47,076 nt of DNA, taken from assembly GCA_900547815.1 (NCBI GenBank), contig URHY01000006.1, positions 1 to 47,076 on the forward strand, written 5' to 3'. The notes under the pieces are model-generated. The model was not told the DNA's origin, ran no database searches, and worked only from the letters and a program-made list of their open reading frames with translations. The position numbers and the translations under genes are program-made. Shown piece by piece: positions 39,856-47,076 of the stretch. The stretch comes from an uncultured Solobacterium sp. Its GTDB lineage: Bacteria; Bacillota_I; Bacilli_A; Erysipelotrichales; Erysipelotrichaceae. Each line of letters begins with the position of its first letter. Positions within the stretch are counted from its first letter, which is position 1.

Positions 39856-39889
39856 TTAAAGGTTGTTAAAAAGAGAGGGATATTAACAA

Positions 39890-41536
39890 ATGAATTCACT
39901 AAAACCGATGTTACTTTCATCACTGAAAAGCTATGATAAGTCTCAGTTTGTCAAAGACGTGACAGCTGGAATTATTGTCGCTATTATCGCATTACCACTG
40001 TCGATCGCATTGGCACTTGCTTCTGGTGTTGGACCTGAAGCCGGAATCTTTACTGCAATTGTGGCAGGCTTTGTCATTTCAGCACTAGGCGGAAGCAGTG
40101 TACAAATTGCAGGACCGACCGCTGCATTTGCGACCATTGTTGCTGGAATTGTAGCCCATGATGGAATGGATGGACTTATTGTTGCCACTATTCTTGCGGG
40201 TATCTTTTTGATTTTGATGGGACTTTGTCATTTTGGAAGTCTAATCAAGTTTATTCCATTTACCATTACGACAGGTTTTACTTCGGGTATTGCCGTTACG
40301 ATTGTGATTGGACAATTAAAAGATTTCTTTGGATTAACTTATCCAAATGGAGTAAAGCCTATTGAGACGGTTGAAAAATTTGAAGCTGTGTTCCATCATT
40401 TTTCTACAATCAATATGGATGCCGTCATAGTAGGTGGAGTATCTTTAGCTATCTTGATTATTGCTCCATATATCTTTAAAAGAATTCCAGGCTCACTTTT
40501 AGCCGTTATTGCAGGAATTTTGATGGTTCAATTCTTGCCTTTAAAGGCAAATACAATTGGAAATCTTTATACAATCAGTAATGCATTACCTACTTTACAT
40601 TTTCCAAGCTTATCATTAAATAGGATTCAAAATGCATTACCGAATGCACTAACCATAGCCGTGTTGGCTGCCATTGAATCATTACTTTCTTGTGTTGTTG
40701 CTGATGGTATGATTAACGGAAAACATCGCTCGGATATGGAGCTTGTTGCGCAGGGTGCTGGAAATATCGCATCCGCTTTATTTGGAGGAATTCCTGCAAC
40801 AGGTGCTATCGCTAGAACAGCTGCCAATATTAAAAATGGAGGAAGAACACCAATTGCCGGTATGGTACACTCCATCACATTGGTCATTGTATTAGTTGTT
40901 TTGATGCCATATGCCGGAATGATTCCGATGCCTACCATTGCAGCGATTTTATTTATTGTCGCATACAATATGTGCCAATGGCGTACCTTTGTGAACTTAG
41001 TTAAAACAGCACCTAAGAGTGATGTTATTGTTTTAGTCACTTCATTTGTGCTAACCATCATCTTTGATTTGGTTGTAGCCATTGAAGTAGGAATGGTACT
41101 TGCTTGTTTATTATTCATTAAACGTATGAGTGAAGAAACAAAAGTCAATGGCTGGACATATGTAGATGAGGATACACCCGATGTTGATGAACATCTTCAA
41201 AAGCTTCCACTTCAGATTCGTGTTTATGAGATTTCAGGACCCTTGTTCTTTGGGGCAGCTAGTGTAATTGAAGAGATTGCCGTCAAAGATTTTACAACAT
41301 GCCTAGTTCTTCGTATGCGCAGTGTCCCTGCATTAGATAGTACGGCACTAAACGCATTAAAGGATTTAGTTCAGGTTTGTGAATCAAAAGGGATCACGAT
41401 TGTATTCTCACATGTGAATGATCAACCAATGAAGGTCATGGAAAAGGTTGGTTTTATTGAGCTTGTAGGAAAAGAAAATTTCCAGCATAGTATCAGTGTT
41501 GCACTAGATCGTGCAGAAGAAATTATTCATAAATAA
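39890..41536 (+). CDS. SulP family anion transporter with STAS domain
   Basis: The 548-residue protein has 10-14 membrane segments starting with DVTAGIIVAIIALPLSIALA and ALGGSSVQIAGPTAAFATIV (the SulP substrate-site region), and a cytoplasmic STAS domain (about 430-545: QIRVYEISGPLFFGAASVIE, LRMRSVPALDSTALNALKDL). SulP proteins move sulfate, bicarbonate or dicarboxylates; the substrate cannot be told. AGAGAGGG precedes the start and a terminator (41535-41558) follows. Confidence 0.9.
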   Translation: MNSLKPMLLSSLKSYDKSQFVKDVTAGIIVAIIALPLSIALALASGVGPEAGIFTAIVAGFVISALGGSSVQIAGPTAAFATIVAGIVAHDGMDGLIVATILAGIFLILMGLCHFGSLIKFIPFTITTGFTSGIAVTIVIGQLKDFFGLTYPNGVKPIETVEKFEAVFHHFSTINMDAVIVGGVSLAILIIAPYIFKRIPGSLLAVIAGILMVQFLPLKANTIGNLYTISNALPTLHFPSLSLNRIQNALPNALTIAVLAAIESLLSCVVADGMINGKHRSDMELVAQGAGNIASALFGGIPATGAIARTAANIKNGGRTPIAGMVHSITLVIVLVVLMPYAGMIPMPTIAAILFIVAYNMCQWRTFVNLVKTAPKSDVIVLVTSFVLTIIFDLVVAIEVGMVLACLLFIKRMSEETKVNGWTYVDEDTPDVDEHLQKLPLQIRVYEISGPLFFGAASVIEEIAVKDFTTCLVLRMRSVPALDSTALNALKDLVQVCESKGITIVFSHVNDQPMKVMEKVGFIELVGKENFQHSISVALDRAEEIIHK

Positions 41537-41558
41537 AAAAACGCGTTTGCGTTTTTTT
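41535..41558. terminator. Terminator between sulP and the XRE gene
   Basis: AAAACGC (41538-41544) and GCGTTTT (41549-41555) with T-runs on both strands serve the two convergent genes. Confidence 0.8.
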
Positions 41559-42669
41559 AATTTGTTTCAAATAATTTCATCCTATCGGATACAAATTCAT
41601 TATCATTGATCTTTTGTTCAATATTCTTGTTGAGTGGACAATGTTCTCGTGTAATTGTATAGCTACTTCCACTAAAATTAAATGTGATGTATTCAAGATT
41701 ATCAATCAATTTGAATAGAGATACAGAATTGTACACTAGAGCTTTATGTATATATAAGTTTTCGTTGTTGTACCAATCTGTACAATTATAGTTTATTGTA
41801 AGTCCATAGTTTTCAGAATCAATTTCAAATATATAGCCATATTCCGATAGGGGTAAGGCATTTAGTAAATGGGAAGTATTACTGTTGTCTCCAATATATT
41901 TATTTTTATATTTTTTTAGTTGTTCAAATGAACTTTTATCCACATTAAAAGGACTTGTTGGAACGGTATCAATGGTATATTGTTTCTTGTTGTCAATTAA
42001 GTAATATTCATTGGGTGTATCGGCGTTGATGCGAAATACATTGTAGAATGGATTTTGGTATTCAATCATTTTATTGCCATCATCACTAAATATTGTGATT
42101 GTAGTCAGTCGATAGATGGGTGGTTGTTTAAATTGGCTTACACTGGCATAGTCGAAAATAAAGAAAATGCCTAAAAGTAAAATGAATAAAATTGTTGAAA
42201 TCAATCCTTTCTTAAGTAGGGAAGTGATCTTTAATTCTCTAAATATTCCAACTACAAATAAGGACAATCCAATCATAGAATAGATACTGCCCCAACTGCT
42301 TTCAGAAGGGAAAACAGTAAATGCGCAAAGGGATATTAAAATACCTATGCCAATAATGAATAATGATATTTTCTTATGTTCATTCTTGATTTTTTTGTCT
42401 GTATAATCAATTGTTTGGATTAGGTTTTGTTCAGAATATTCCATAGCCTCTTCTTTAACGATTTCTTCTCCAGCTAATAATTCATTTAATGTGATATCTA
42501 ATTCTTTACTGAGTGGTTCAAGTAAAGATAAGTCTGGCATATAATGCCCATTTTCCCATCGCGAAATGGTTTTATTTGTCACGCCTAATTTTTCAGCTAA
42601 CTGCTCTTGTGTATATCCTTTTTTCTTGCGATTCATTGCGATAAAGGCTCCTATCTTTTTAGTGTCCAT
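41557..42669 (-). CDS. XRE family regulator with membrane and sensor-like C-terminus
   Basis: The start is ATG 42669 (MDTKKIGAFIAMNRKKKGYT), behind AAAGGAGG; the longer frame has no ribosome site. Residues about 5-60 are a Cro/CI HTH (TQEQLAEKLGVTNKTISRWE), followed by DLSLLEPLSKELDITLNELL, an acidic linker, three hydrophobic segments (about 100-175) and a roughly 190-residue outer domain of unknown type. Membrane-bound XRE proteins of this kind may sense envelope conditions. Its target is not evident. Confidence 0.82.
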   Translation of the reverse strand: MDTKKIGAFIAMNRKKKGYTQEQLAEKLGVTNKTISRWENGHYMPDLSLLEPLSKELDITLNELLAGEEIVKEEAMEYSEQNLIQTIDYTDKKIKNEHKKISLFIIGIGILISLCAFTVFPSESSWGSIYSMIGLSLFVVGIFRELKITSLLKKGLISTILFILLLGIFFIFDYASVSQFKQPPIYRLTTITIFSDDGNKMIEYQNPFYNVFRINADTPNEYYLIDNKKQYTIDTVPTSPFNVDKSSFEQLKKYKNKYIGDNSNTSHLLNALPLSEYGYIFEIDSENYGLTINYNCTDWYNNENLYIHKALVYNSVSLFKLIDNLEYITFNFSGSSYTITREHCPLNKNIEQKINDNEFVSDRMKLFETN

Positions 42670-42810
42670 AATGGGCCTCCTTTCATCTAAAATCTTACTA
42701 TTTCTAGTATAGATTGAACATACCACAAATGGCGAATTAGCTGATTCTTCTTGACTTAAATGATCATGTTCCATACAATAGATTGGTGCATTAAAAATAA
42801 CGCTCACTCT

Positions 42811-42898
42811 TCACCGGATGAGTGGTTAAAGCGTCTAGGATCAAATCGTAGGTGCAGTGATTTCACTGTAAGATTTGGTCTTAGGCGCTTCTTTTTTG
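42811..42898 (+). promoter_or_regulatory. Structured leader with terminator-like stem before yitT
   Basis: CACTC/GAGTG (42813-42833 region) is followed by a long stem: AAGCGTCTA (42829-42837) with TAGGCGCTT (42882-42890), AAATC with GATTT, and CAGTGA with TCACTG at the tip, ended by CTTTTTT. It resembles an attenuator in the leader of the YitT gene. No riboswitch class is recognised; a plain terminator of a short transcript is possible. Confidence 0.5.
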
Positions 42899-42907
42899 GG
42901 GGTATTT

Positions 42908-43777
42908 ATGAATAAGACAAAAGAATTATTGGTACAAATGATGTGGGAACTTGTTGGCAGTATTTTTGTAGCCATTGGTATCTATAACTTTGCCGTACAA
43001 GCTAAGTTTCCTATGACAGGATTTTCAGGGATTTCAATTATTTTTTATCGACTATTTAATATTCCCATTGGTTTTTCAACTATTTTATTAAATATACCTG
43101 TTGCGATACTTTGTTACAAATTATTAGGAAAGAAGTTTTTTATCAGTTCCATTCGCTGTATGATTATATCTTCATTGATCATTGACTATGTAGCCCCATT
43201 ATTTCCAGTCTATCAAGGAGATCGACTACTCGCTGCATTATGTACAGGTGTGTTTGGTGGAATTGGCTATGCGATGATTTATACAAGAAATTCATCTACA
43301 GGAGGATCTGATTTTATTATTATGGCTGTAAAGGCATTAAGACCACATTTATCTTTAGGAAATATCGCCTTTTTATCAGATGTTGGAATTATTCTAGTGG
43401 GTGGTATTCTATTTAAAGATGTGGATGGAATGATTTATGGAATGATTGTAAATTTATTATTTGCGGTTGTAGTCGATAAAATGATTTATGGTATGAACTC
43501 AGGTAAAGTGGCTTTTATTGTGACAAAACATGGAAAAAGAATTTGTCAGGTTATTGATGAAACAAGTCAAAGGGGAAGTACGATTTTAAATGCACAAGGT
43601 GGATATAAACAAGATGATATGCAAGTGGTGATGTGTGCATGTAATAGTAAAGAAATGTATCAAGTTCGAAAGGCTGTACAAGAAGCGGATCCTGAATCTT
43701 TCTTTGTGGTTGTTGAATCGCATGAAGTGCATGGAGAGGGGTTTAAAATGACAAATATCGGAGAAGCACAAAGCTAA
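42908..43777 (+). CDS. YitT family membrane protein (DUF161/DUF2179)
   Basis: The start is ATG 42908 (MNKTKELLVQMMWELVGSIF), after GGGGGT; the longer frame from 42875 begins in the leader stem. The 289-residue protein has about five membrane segments including FAVQAKFPMTGFSGISIIFY and RNSSTGGSDFIIMAVKALRP, and a C-terminal DUF2179 domain (GKRICQVIDETSQRGSTILN). The family is widespread and of unclear transport function. It is alone between the leader and the ZTP-type riboswitch. Confidence 0.88.
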   Translation: MNKTKELLVQMMWELVGSIFVAIGIYNFAVQAKFPMTGFSGISIIFYRLFNIPIGFSTILLNIPVAILCYKLLGKKFFISSIRCMIISSLIIDYVAPLFPVYQGDRLLAALCTGVFGGIGYAMIYTRNSSTGGSDFIIMAVKALRPHLSLGNIAFLSDVGIILVGGILFKDVDGMIYGMIVNLLFAVVVDKMIYGMNSGKVAFIVTKHGKRICQVIDETSQRGSTILNAQGGYKQDDMQVVMCACNSKEMYQVRKAVQEADPESFFVVVESHEVHGEGFKMTNIGEAQS

Positions 43778-43841
43778 ATTCATGTCCATGATGAAAACGC
43801 TTGCGTAATGGATAGTTCTTTGTTATGATTTGAATATCATA

Positions 43842-43931
43842 TGACTGACGGAAGTGGAGTTACCACATGAAGTATGATGTTATAGGCCGACCGTCTGGGC
43901 AAGTTTACTTTGTCTTTTCGGTGGGTCTTTT
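43842..43931 (+). promoter_or_regulatory. ZTP (pfl motif) riboswitch with terminator, upstream of pflB
   Basis: GACGG (43847-43851) pairs with CCGTC (43891-43895), GTGG/CCAC forms the internal hairpin (43854-43865), and the conserved 3' part GGCCGACCGTCTGGGCA (43885-43901) is the hallmark of the pfl motif. Then come GTTTACTTTG and GGGTC with a T-run (43926-43931), which fits an expression platform with a terminator. ZTP accumulates when 10-formyl-THF is short; turning on pyruvate formate-lyase would supply formate for it. Confidence 0.82.
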
Positions 43932-44010
43932 TAATTGACTACTCGAAGGAATAATAGTAAACTTTAAGCAACTGTTAGTTAAAACTAACTGTTATTAGAA
44001 GGAGGCAATC

Positions 44011-46248
44011 ATGAAAGAACAATGGCAAGGATTTAAAGGCAGTAAATGGCAAGACGAAGTAGATGTTCGTGATTTTATTCAAAACAACTACAAACCTTAT
44101 AATGGAGATGAAAGCTTTTTAGAAGGTCCAACTGAATCAACGAATACTTTATGGGCTGAGCTTCAAAAACTACAAAAAGAAGAGCGTGCCAAAGGTGGCG
44201 TGTTGGATATGGAAACAGAAGTGGTTTCAAGTTTAACAGCTTATGGACCTGGATATTTAGATAAAGATTTAGAAAAGGTTGTTGGTTTACAAACAGATAA
44301 ACCATTAAAGCGTGCATTCATGCCTTATGGTGGTATTCGTATGAGTGAAGAGGCATGTGAAACATATGGTTATAAGCCAAGTGAGAAATTACATGAAATC
44401 TTCACAAAGTATCATAAAACTCATAATGATGCTGTATTTAGTGCATACACACCAGAAATGCGTTTAGCACGTCGTAATAAGATTGTGACTGGTTTACCAG
44501 ATACATATGGTCGTGGACGTATCGTTGGTGATTATCGTCGTGTTGCACTTTATGGTATTGATTATTTAATTGAGCAGAAACAAAAAGATTTCGCATATTG
44601 TGGCGATGGAACAATGAGTGATGATGTGATTCGTCAACGTGAAGAATTGGCTGAACAAATCAAGGCGTTAAAAGAAATGAAAGTCATGGCGGCTAGCTAT
44701 GGATTTGATATTTCTCAACCAGCTAAAAACTCTTTAGAAGCTGTACAATGGCTATATTTTGGATATTTAGCAGCTATCAAAACACAAAATGGTGCGGCTA
44801 TGTCTGTTGGTCGTATTTCGACTTTCTTAGATATTTATTTTGAAAGAGATTTAGAAAATGGTGTATTTACCGAAAGTGAAATTCAAGAAATCGTAGACCA
44901 TTTAACTATGAAATTTAGAATGGTTAAGTTTGCCAGAATTCCTAGTTACAACCAATTATTTTCAGGCGATCCAGTTTGGGCAACACTAGATGTTGGTGGT
45001 TTGGGCATGGATGGAAGAAGTATGGTTACTAAAACTTGTTTCCGTTTCTTGCATACACTTGAAAACATGGGACCTAGTCCAGAACCAAACTTGACTGTAT
45101 TATATTCTTCAAATCTACCAGATCCATTCAAGAAATATGCTTCAAAAGTAAGTATTGACACAAGCAGTGTTCAATATGAAAATGATGATGTGATGCGTCC
45201 TGTATGGGGAGATGATTATGCGGTATGTTGTTGTGTAAGTGCCACTCAAACAGGTAAAGAAATGCAATTCTTTGGGGCTCGTGCCAACTTAGCTAAGTGT
45301 TTATTATATGCGATCAATGGTGGTGTAGATGAAAAGACAAAAGTTCAAGTGGGTCCAGAATATAAACCTATCACAAGTGAATATTTGGATTATGATGAAG
45401 TGATGCATAAATACGATATTATGATGGACTGGTTATCAGGTCTATATGTAAATATCTTAAACTTGATTCAATATATGCATGATAAATATTATTATGAAGC
45501 AAGTCAAATGGCTTTAATTGATACAGATGTTCGTAGAACTTTCGCAACAGGTATTGCCGGATTCTCACATGTAGTCGATTCTTTAAGTGCCATTAAATAC
45601 GCAAAGGTTAAGACAATTCGTGATGAAGATGGATTGGTAGTTGATTATGAAATCGAAGGGGATTTCCCTCGTTATGGAAATGATGATGATCGTGCAGATG
45701 AAATTGCGGTATGGTTATTAAAGACATTTATGCGTAAGATTGAAAAGCACCACACATATCGTGATAGTGAACCAACGACTTCAATTCTTACAATTACTTC
45801 AAATGTTGTATATGGTAAAGCTACAGGTGCACTTCCAGACGGAAGAAAAGCAGGGGAGCCATTATCTCCAGGTGCTAATCCTGCATATGGGGCTGAACAA
45901 AATGGATTGCTAGCGTCATTAAATTCTGTCGCAAAACTTCCTTATGAATATGCACTAGATGGAATTAGTAATACACAAACAATTAATCCGGATGCATTGG
46001 GTCACAGTGAAGAGGAAAGAGTAAATAACTTAGTCAATGTATTGGATGGATACTTTGATCAGGGTGCTCACCACTTGAATGTGAACGTATTTGGTGTAGA
46101 AAAATTAAAAGATGCGATGGAACATCCAGAAAAAGAGGAATATGCAAACTTTACAATTCGTGTTTCTGGATATGCTGTTAAATTCATCGATTTAACTCGT
46201 GAGCAACAATTAGATGTTATTAGTCGTACATGTCACAAGAGCCTTTAA
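44011..46248 (+). CDS. pflB: Formate C-acetyltransferase (pyruvate formate-lyase)
   Basis: The 745-residue enzyme converts pyruvate and CoA to acetyl-CoA and formate under anaerobic conditions. It has the active-site cysteines in [11 protein letters not shown] and the glycyl radical site RVSGYAVKF (Gly720). Full length agrees with the family. AGAAGGAGG precedes the ATG. It is controlled by the upstream ZTP-type riboswitch and is followed by its activase gene; a perfect hairpin spans its stop codon. Confidence 0.96.
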   Translation: MKEQWQGFKGSKWQDEVDVRDFIQNNYKPYNGDESFLEGPTESTNTLWAELQKLQKEERAKGGVLDMETEVVSSLTAYGPGYLDKDLEKVVGLQTDKPLKRAFMPYGGIRMSEEACETYGYKPSEKLHEIFTKYHKTHNDAVFSAYTPEMRLARRNKIVTGLPDTYGRGRIVGDYRRVALYGIDYLIEQKQKDFAYCGDGTMSDDVIRQREELAEQIKALKEMKVMAASYGFDISQPAKNSLEAVQWLYFGYLAAIKTQNGAAMSVGRISTFLDIYFERDLENGVFTESEIQEIVDHLTMKFRMVKFARIPSYNQLFSGDPVWATLDVGGLGMDGRSMVTKTCFRFLHTLENMGPSPEPNLTVLYSSNLPDPFKKYASKVSIDTSSVQYENDDVMRPVWGDDYAVCCCVSATQTGKEMQFFGARANLAKCLLYAINGGVDEKTKVQVGPEYKPITSEYLDYDEVMHKYDIMMDWLSGLYVNILNLIQYMHDKYYYEASQMALIDTDVRRTFATGIAGFSHVVDSLSAIKYAKVKTIRDEDGLVVDYEIEGDFPRYGNDDDRADEIAVWLLKTFMRKIEKHHTYRDSEPTTSILTITSNVVYGKATGALPDGRKAGEPLSPGANPAYGAEQNGLLASLNSVAKLPYEYALDGISNTQTINPDALGHSEEERVNNLVNVLDGYFDQGAHHLNVNVFGVEKLKDAMEHPEKEEYANFTIRVSGYAVKFIDLTREQQLDVISRTCHKSL

Positions 46249-46258
46249 TAAGGCTCTT
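46237..46258 (+). terminator. Hairpin spanning the pflB stop codon
   Basis: AAGAGCCTT (46237-46245) and AAGGCTCTT (46250-46258) form a perfect 9-bp stem around the TAA, followed by only TCT. Located between pflB and pflA, it is probably a partial terminator or RNA-stabilising 3' stem that makes pflB transcripts outnumber pflA transcripts. Confidence 0.65.
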
Positions 46259-46276
46259 TCTAGTTAGGAGGATACA

Positions 46277-47002
46277 ATGTTAGGAGCGATTCATTCAATT
46301 GAAACATTTGGCCTTGTTGACGGGCCAGGCGTAAGATATGTCATTTTTATGCAAGGGTGTCATATGCGTTGTAAATTTTGTCACAATGCGGACACATGGA
46401 AAATTAAAAAGCCAGATCAAATTGCAGAAGTCGTATTAAAGAAGGCTTTACGATATCGTCCTTACTGGAAAGATACTGGCGGCATTACAGTTAGTGGAGG
46501 AGAACCATTACTTCAAATCGATTTCTTGATTGAACTCTTTACATTAGCTAAAAAAGAAGGAATACATACTACATTAGATACTTGTGGTCAACCATTTACT
46601 TTTGAAGAATCATTCTTTTCTAAATTTAAACAACTAATGAGTGTCACGGATTTAGTTCTATTAGATATTAAGCATATTGATGAAAAAGCACATAAAGAAT
46701 TAACGGGACATACAAACGAAAATATTCTAAATTTAGCGCAGTATTTATCCAAGATTCAAATGCCTGTATGGATTCGTCATGTGTTGGTTCCAACTATAAA
46801 TACAGATGAAAAATATTTGGATGAGCTTCATCAATTTATCAATACATTAAATAATGTAGAAAGAGTAGAAGTCCTTCCATATCATACGTTAGGCGCTTAT
46901 AAATGGAAAGAATTAGGTTTAGATTATCCTTTAGAAGGAATAAATCCACCAAGTGAAGAACAGCTTCAAATCGCAAATAGAATACTTGAAACAGGGAAGT
47001 AA
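46277..47002 (+). CDS. pflA: Pyruvate formate-lyase activating enzyme (radical SAM)
   Basis: The 241-residue enzyme has the radical SAM motif GCHMRCKFC (Cys28, Cys32, Cys35), TVSGGEPLLQ and DLVLLDIKHID, typical of PflA. It installs the glycyl radical in PflB with SAM and a [4Fe-4S] cluster. GGAGG precedes the start. It lies 28 bp after pflB and is ended by a terminator. Confidence 0.95.
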   Translation: MLGAIHSIETFGLVDGPGVRYVIFMQGCHMRCKFCHNADTWKIKKPDQIAEVVLKKALRYRPYWKDTGGITVSGGEPLLQIDFLIELFTLAKKEGIHTTLDTCGQPFTFEESFFSKFKQLMSVTDLVLLDIKHIDEKAHKELTGHTNENILNLAQYLSKIQMPVWIRHVLVPTINTDEKYLDELHQFINTLNNVERVEVLPYHTLGAYKWKELGLDYPLEGINPPSEEQLQIANRILETGK

Positions 47003-47016
47003 TCCCTGTTTTTTTT
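46991..47016 (+). terminator. Terminator after pflA
   Basis: ACAGGGA (46991-46997) and TCCCTGT (47003-47009) form a 7-bp stem followed by eight T. Nothing further is recognised in the last 60 bases. Confidence 0.85.
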
Positions 47017-47076
47017 CAAATAGACACATTTAATAAATTAGGATATAAAGCTAAAATCAACACTCATACAACGTCT

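Noticed and set aside
40627..41148. 173-codon open frame on the minus strand
   Set aside because: It lies fully inside the SulP gene, is Ile/Thr/Ala-rich as antisense frames are, and has no ribosome site.

Overview
The window is AT-rich Bacillota DNA. The pflB-pflA pair behind a ZTP-type riboswitch, the MacB-like efflux operon, SulP and YitT genes, and the style of the conjugative genes suggest a gut anaerobe, possibly of the Erysipelotrichaceae. That placement is inferred from gene content and codon style only; there is no rRNA gene or complete tRNA gene to test it.

Layout. (1) 1-590: the end of a GC-richer element encoding a large serine recombinase, inserted into a VirD4-type coupling-protein gene. 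(2) 591-18666, minus strand: arm 1 of an integrative conjugative element (ICE). Read in its own direction it carries parA, ssb, lar-like, parB, a secreted protein, a structured RNA with a PBECR4-type nuclease gene, a thioester/CnaB adhesin, a class B sortase, a HEPN protein, an ArdC-type protein, a toprim protein, small conjugation genes, MobC, a MOBP relaxase, PcfB and the broken virD4. A RhuM-Fic gene lies at its inner edge. (3) 18667-19447: a central spacer with three 25-26-nt pieces resembling tRNA 3' ends, nested palindromes and hairpins. (4) 19448-34143, plus strand: arm 2, a diverged copy of the same ICE backbone in opposite orientation. It has cargo between sortase and ardC (isochorismatase-like, methyltransferase, AlbA/Schlafen-like, broken zinc-ribbon gene, sortase fragment, EcsC, DEDDh exonuclease with a C-terminal NUMOD1-like module) and is cut off inside ardC by an IS200/IS605 element. 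(5) 34905-47076: ordinary chromosome with an ABC efflux operon, SulP transporter, XRE regulator, YitT protein, ZTP-type riboswitch, pflB and pflA.

The two arms act as an internal comparison. It shows that a ~120-nt RNA with interleaved pairings stays almost unchanged while the adjacent nuclease-like gene is deleted in arm 2; that a hairpin covering the parA Shine-Dalgarno has compensatory changes; that the adhesin lost one CnaB module; and that the interval between sortase and ardC is a cargo site apparently loaded at least twice.

The strongest candidate for an undescribed system is the promoter, structured RNA, terminator and PBECR4-type gene, laid out like a type III (RNA antitoxin) toxin-antitoxin locus. 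The second is the EcsC plus exonuclease-NUMOD1 cargo pair. All function calls come from reading the sequence; no database search was run.
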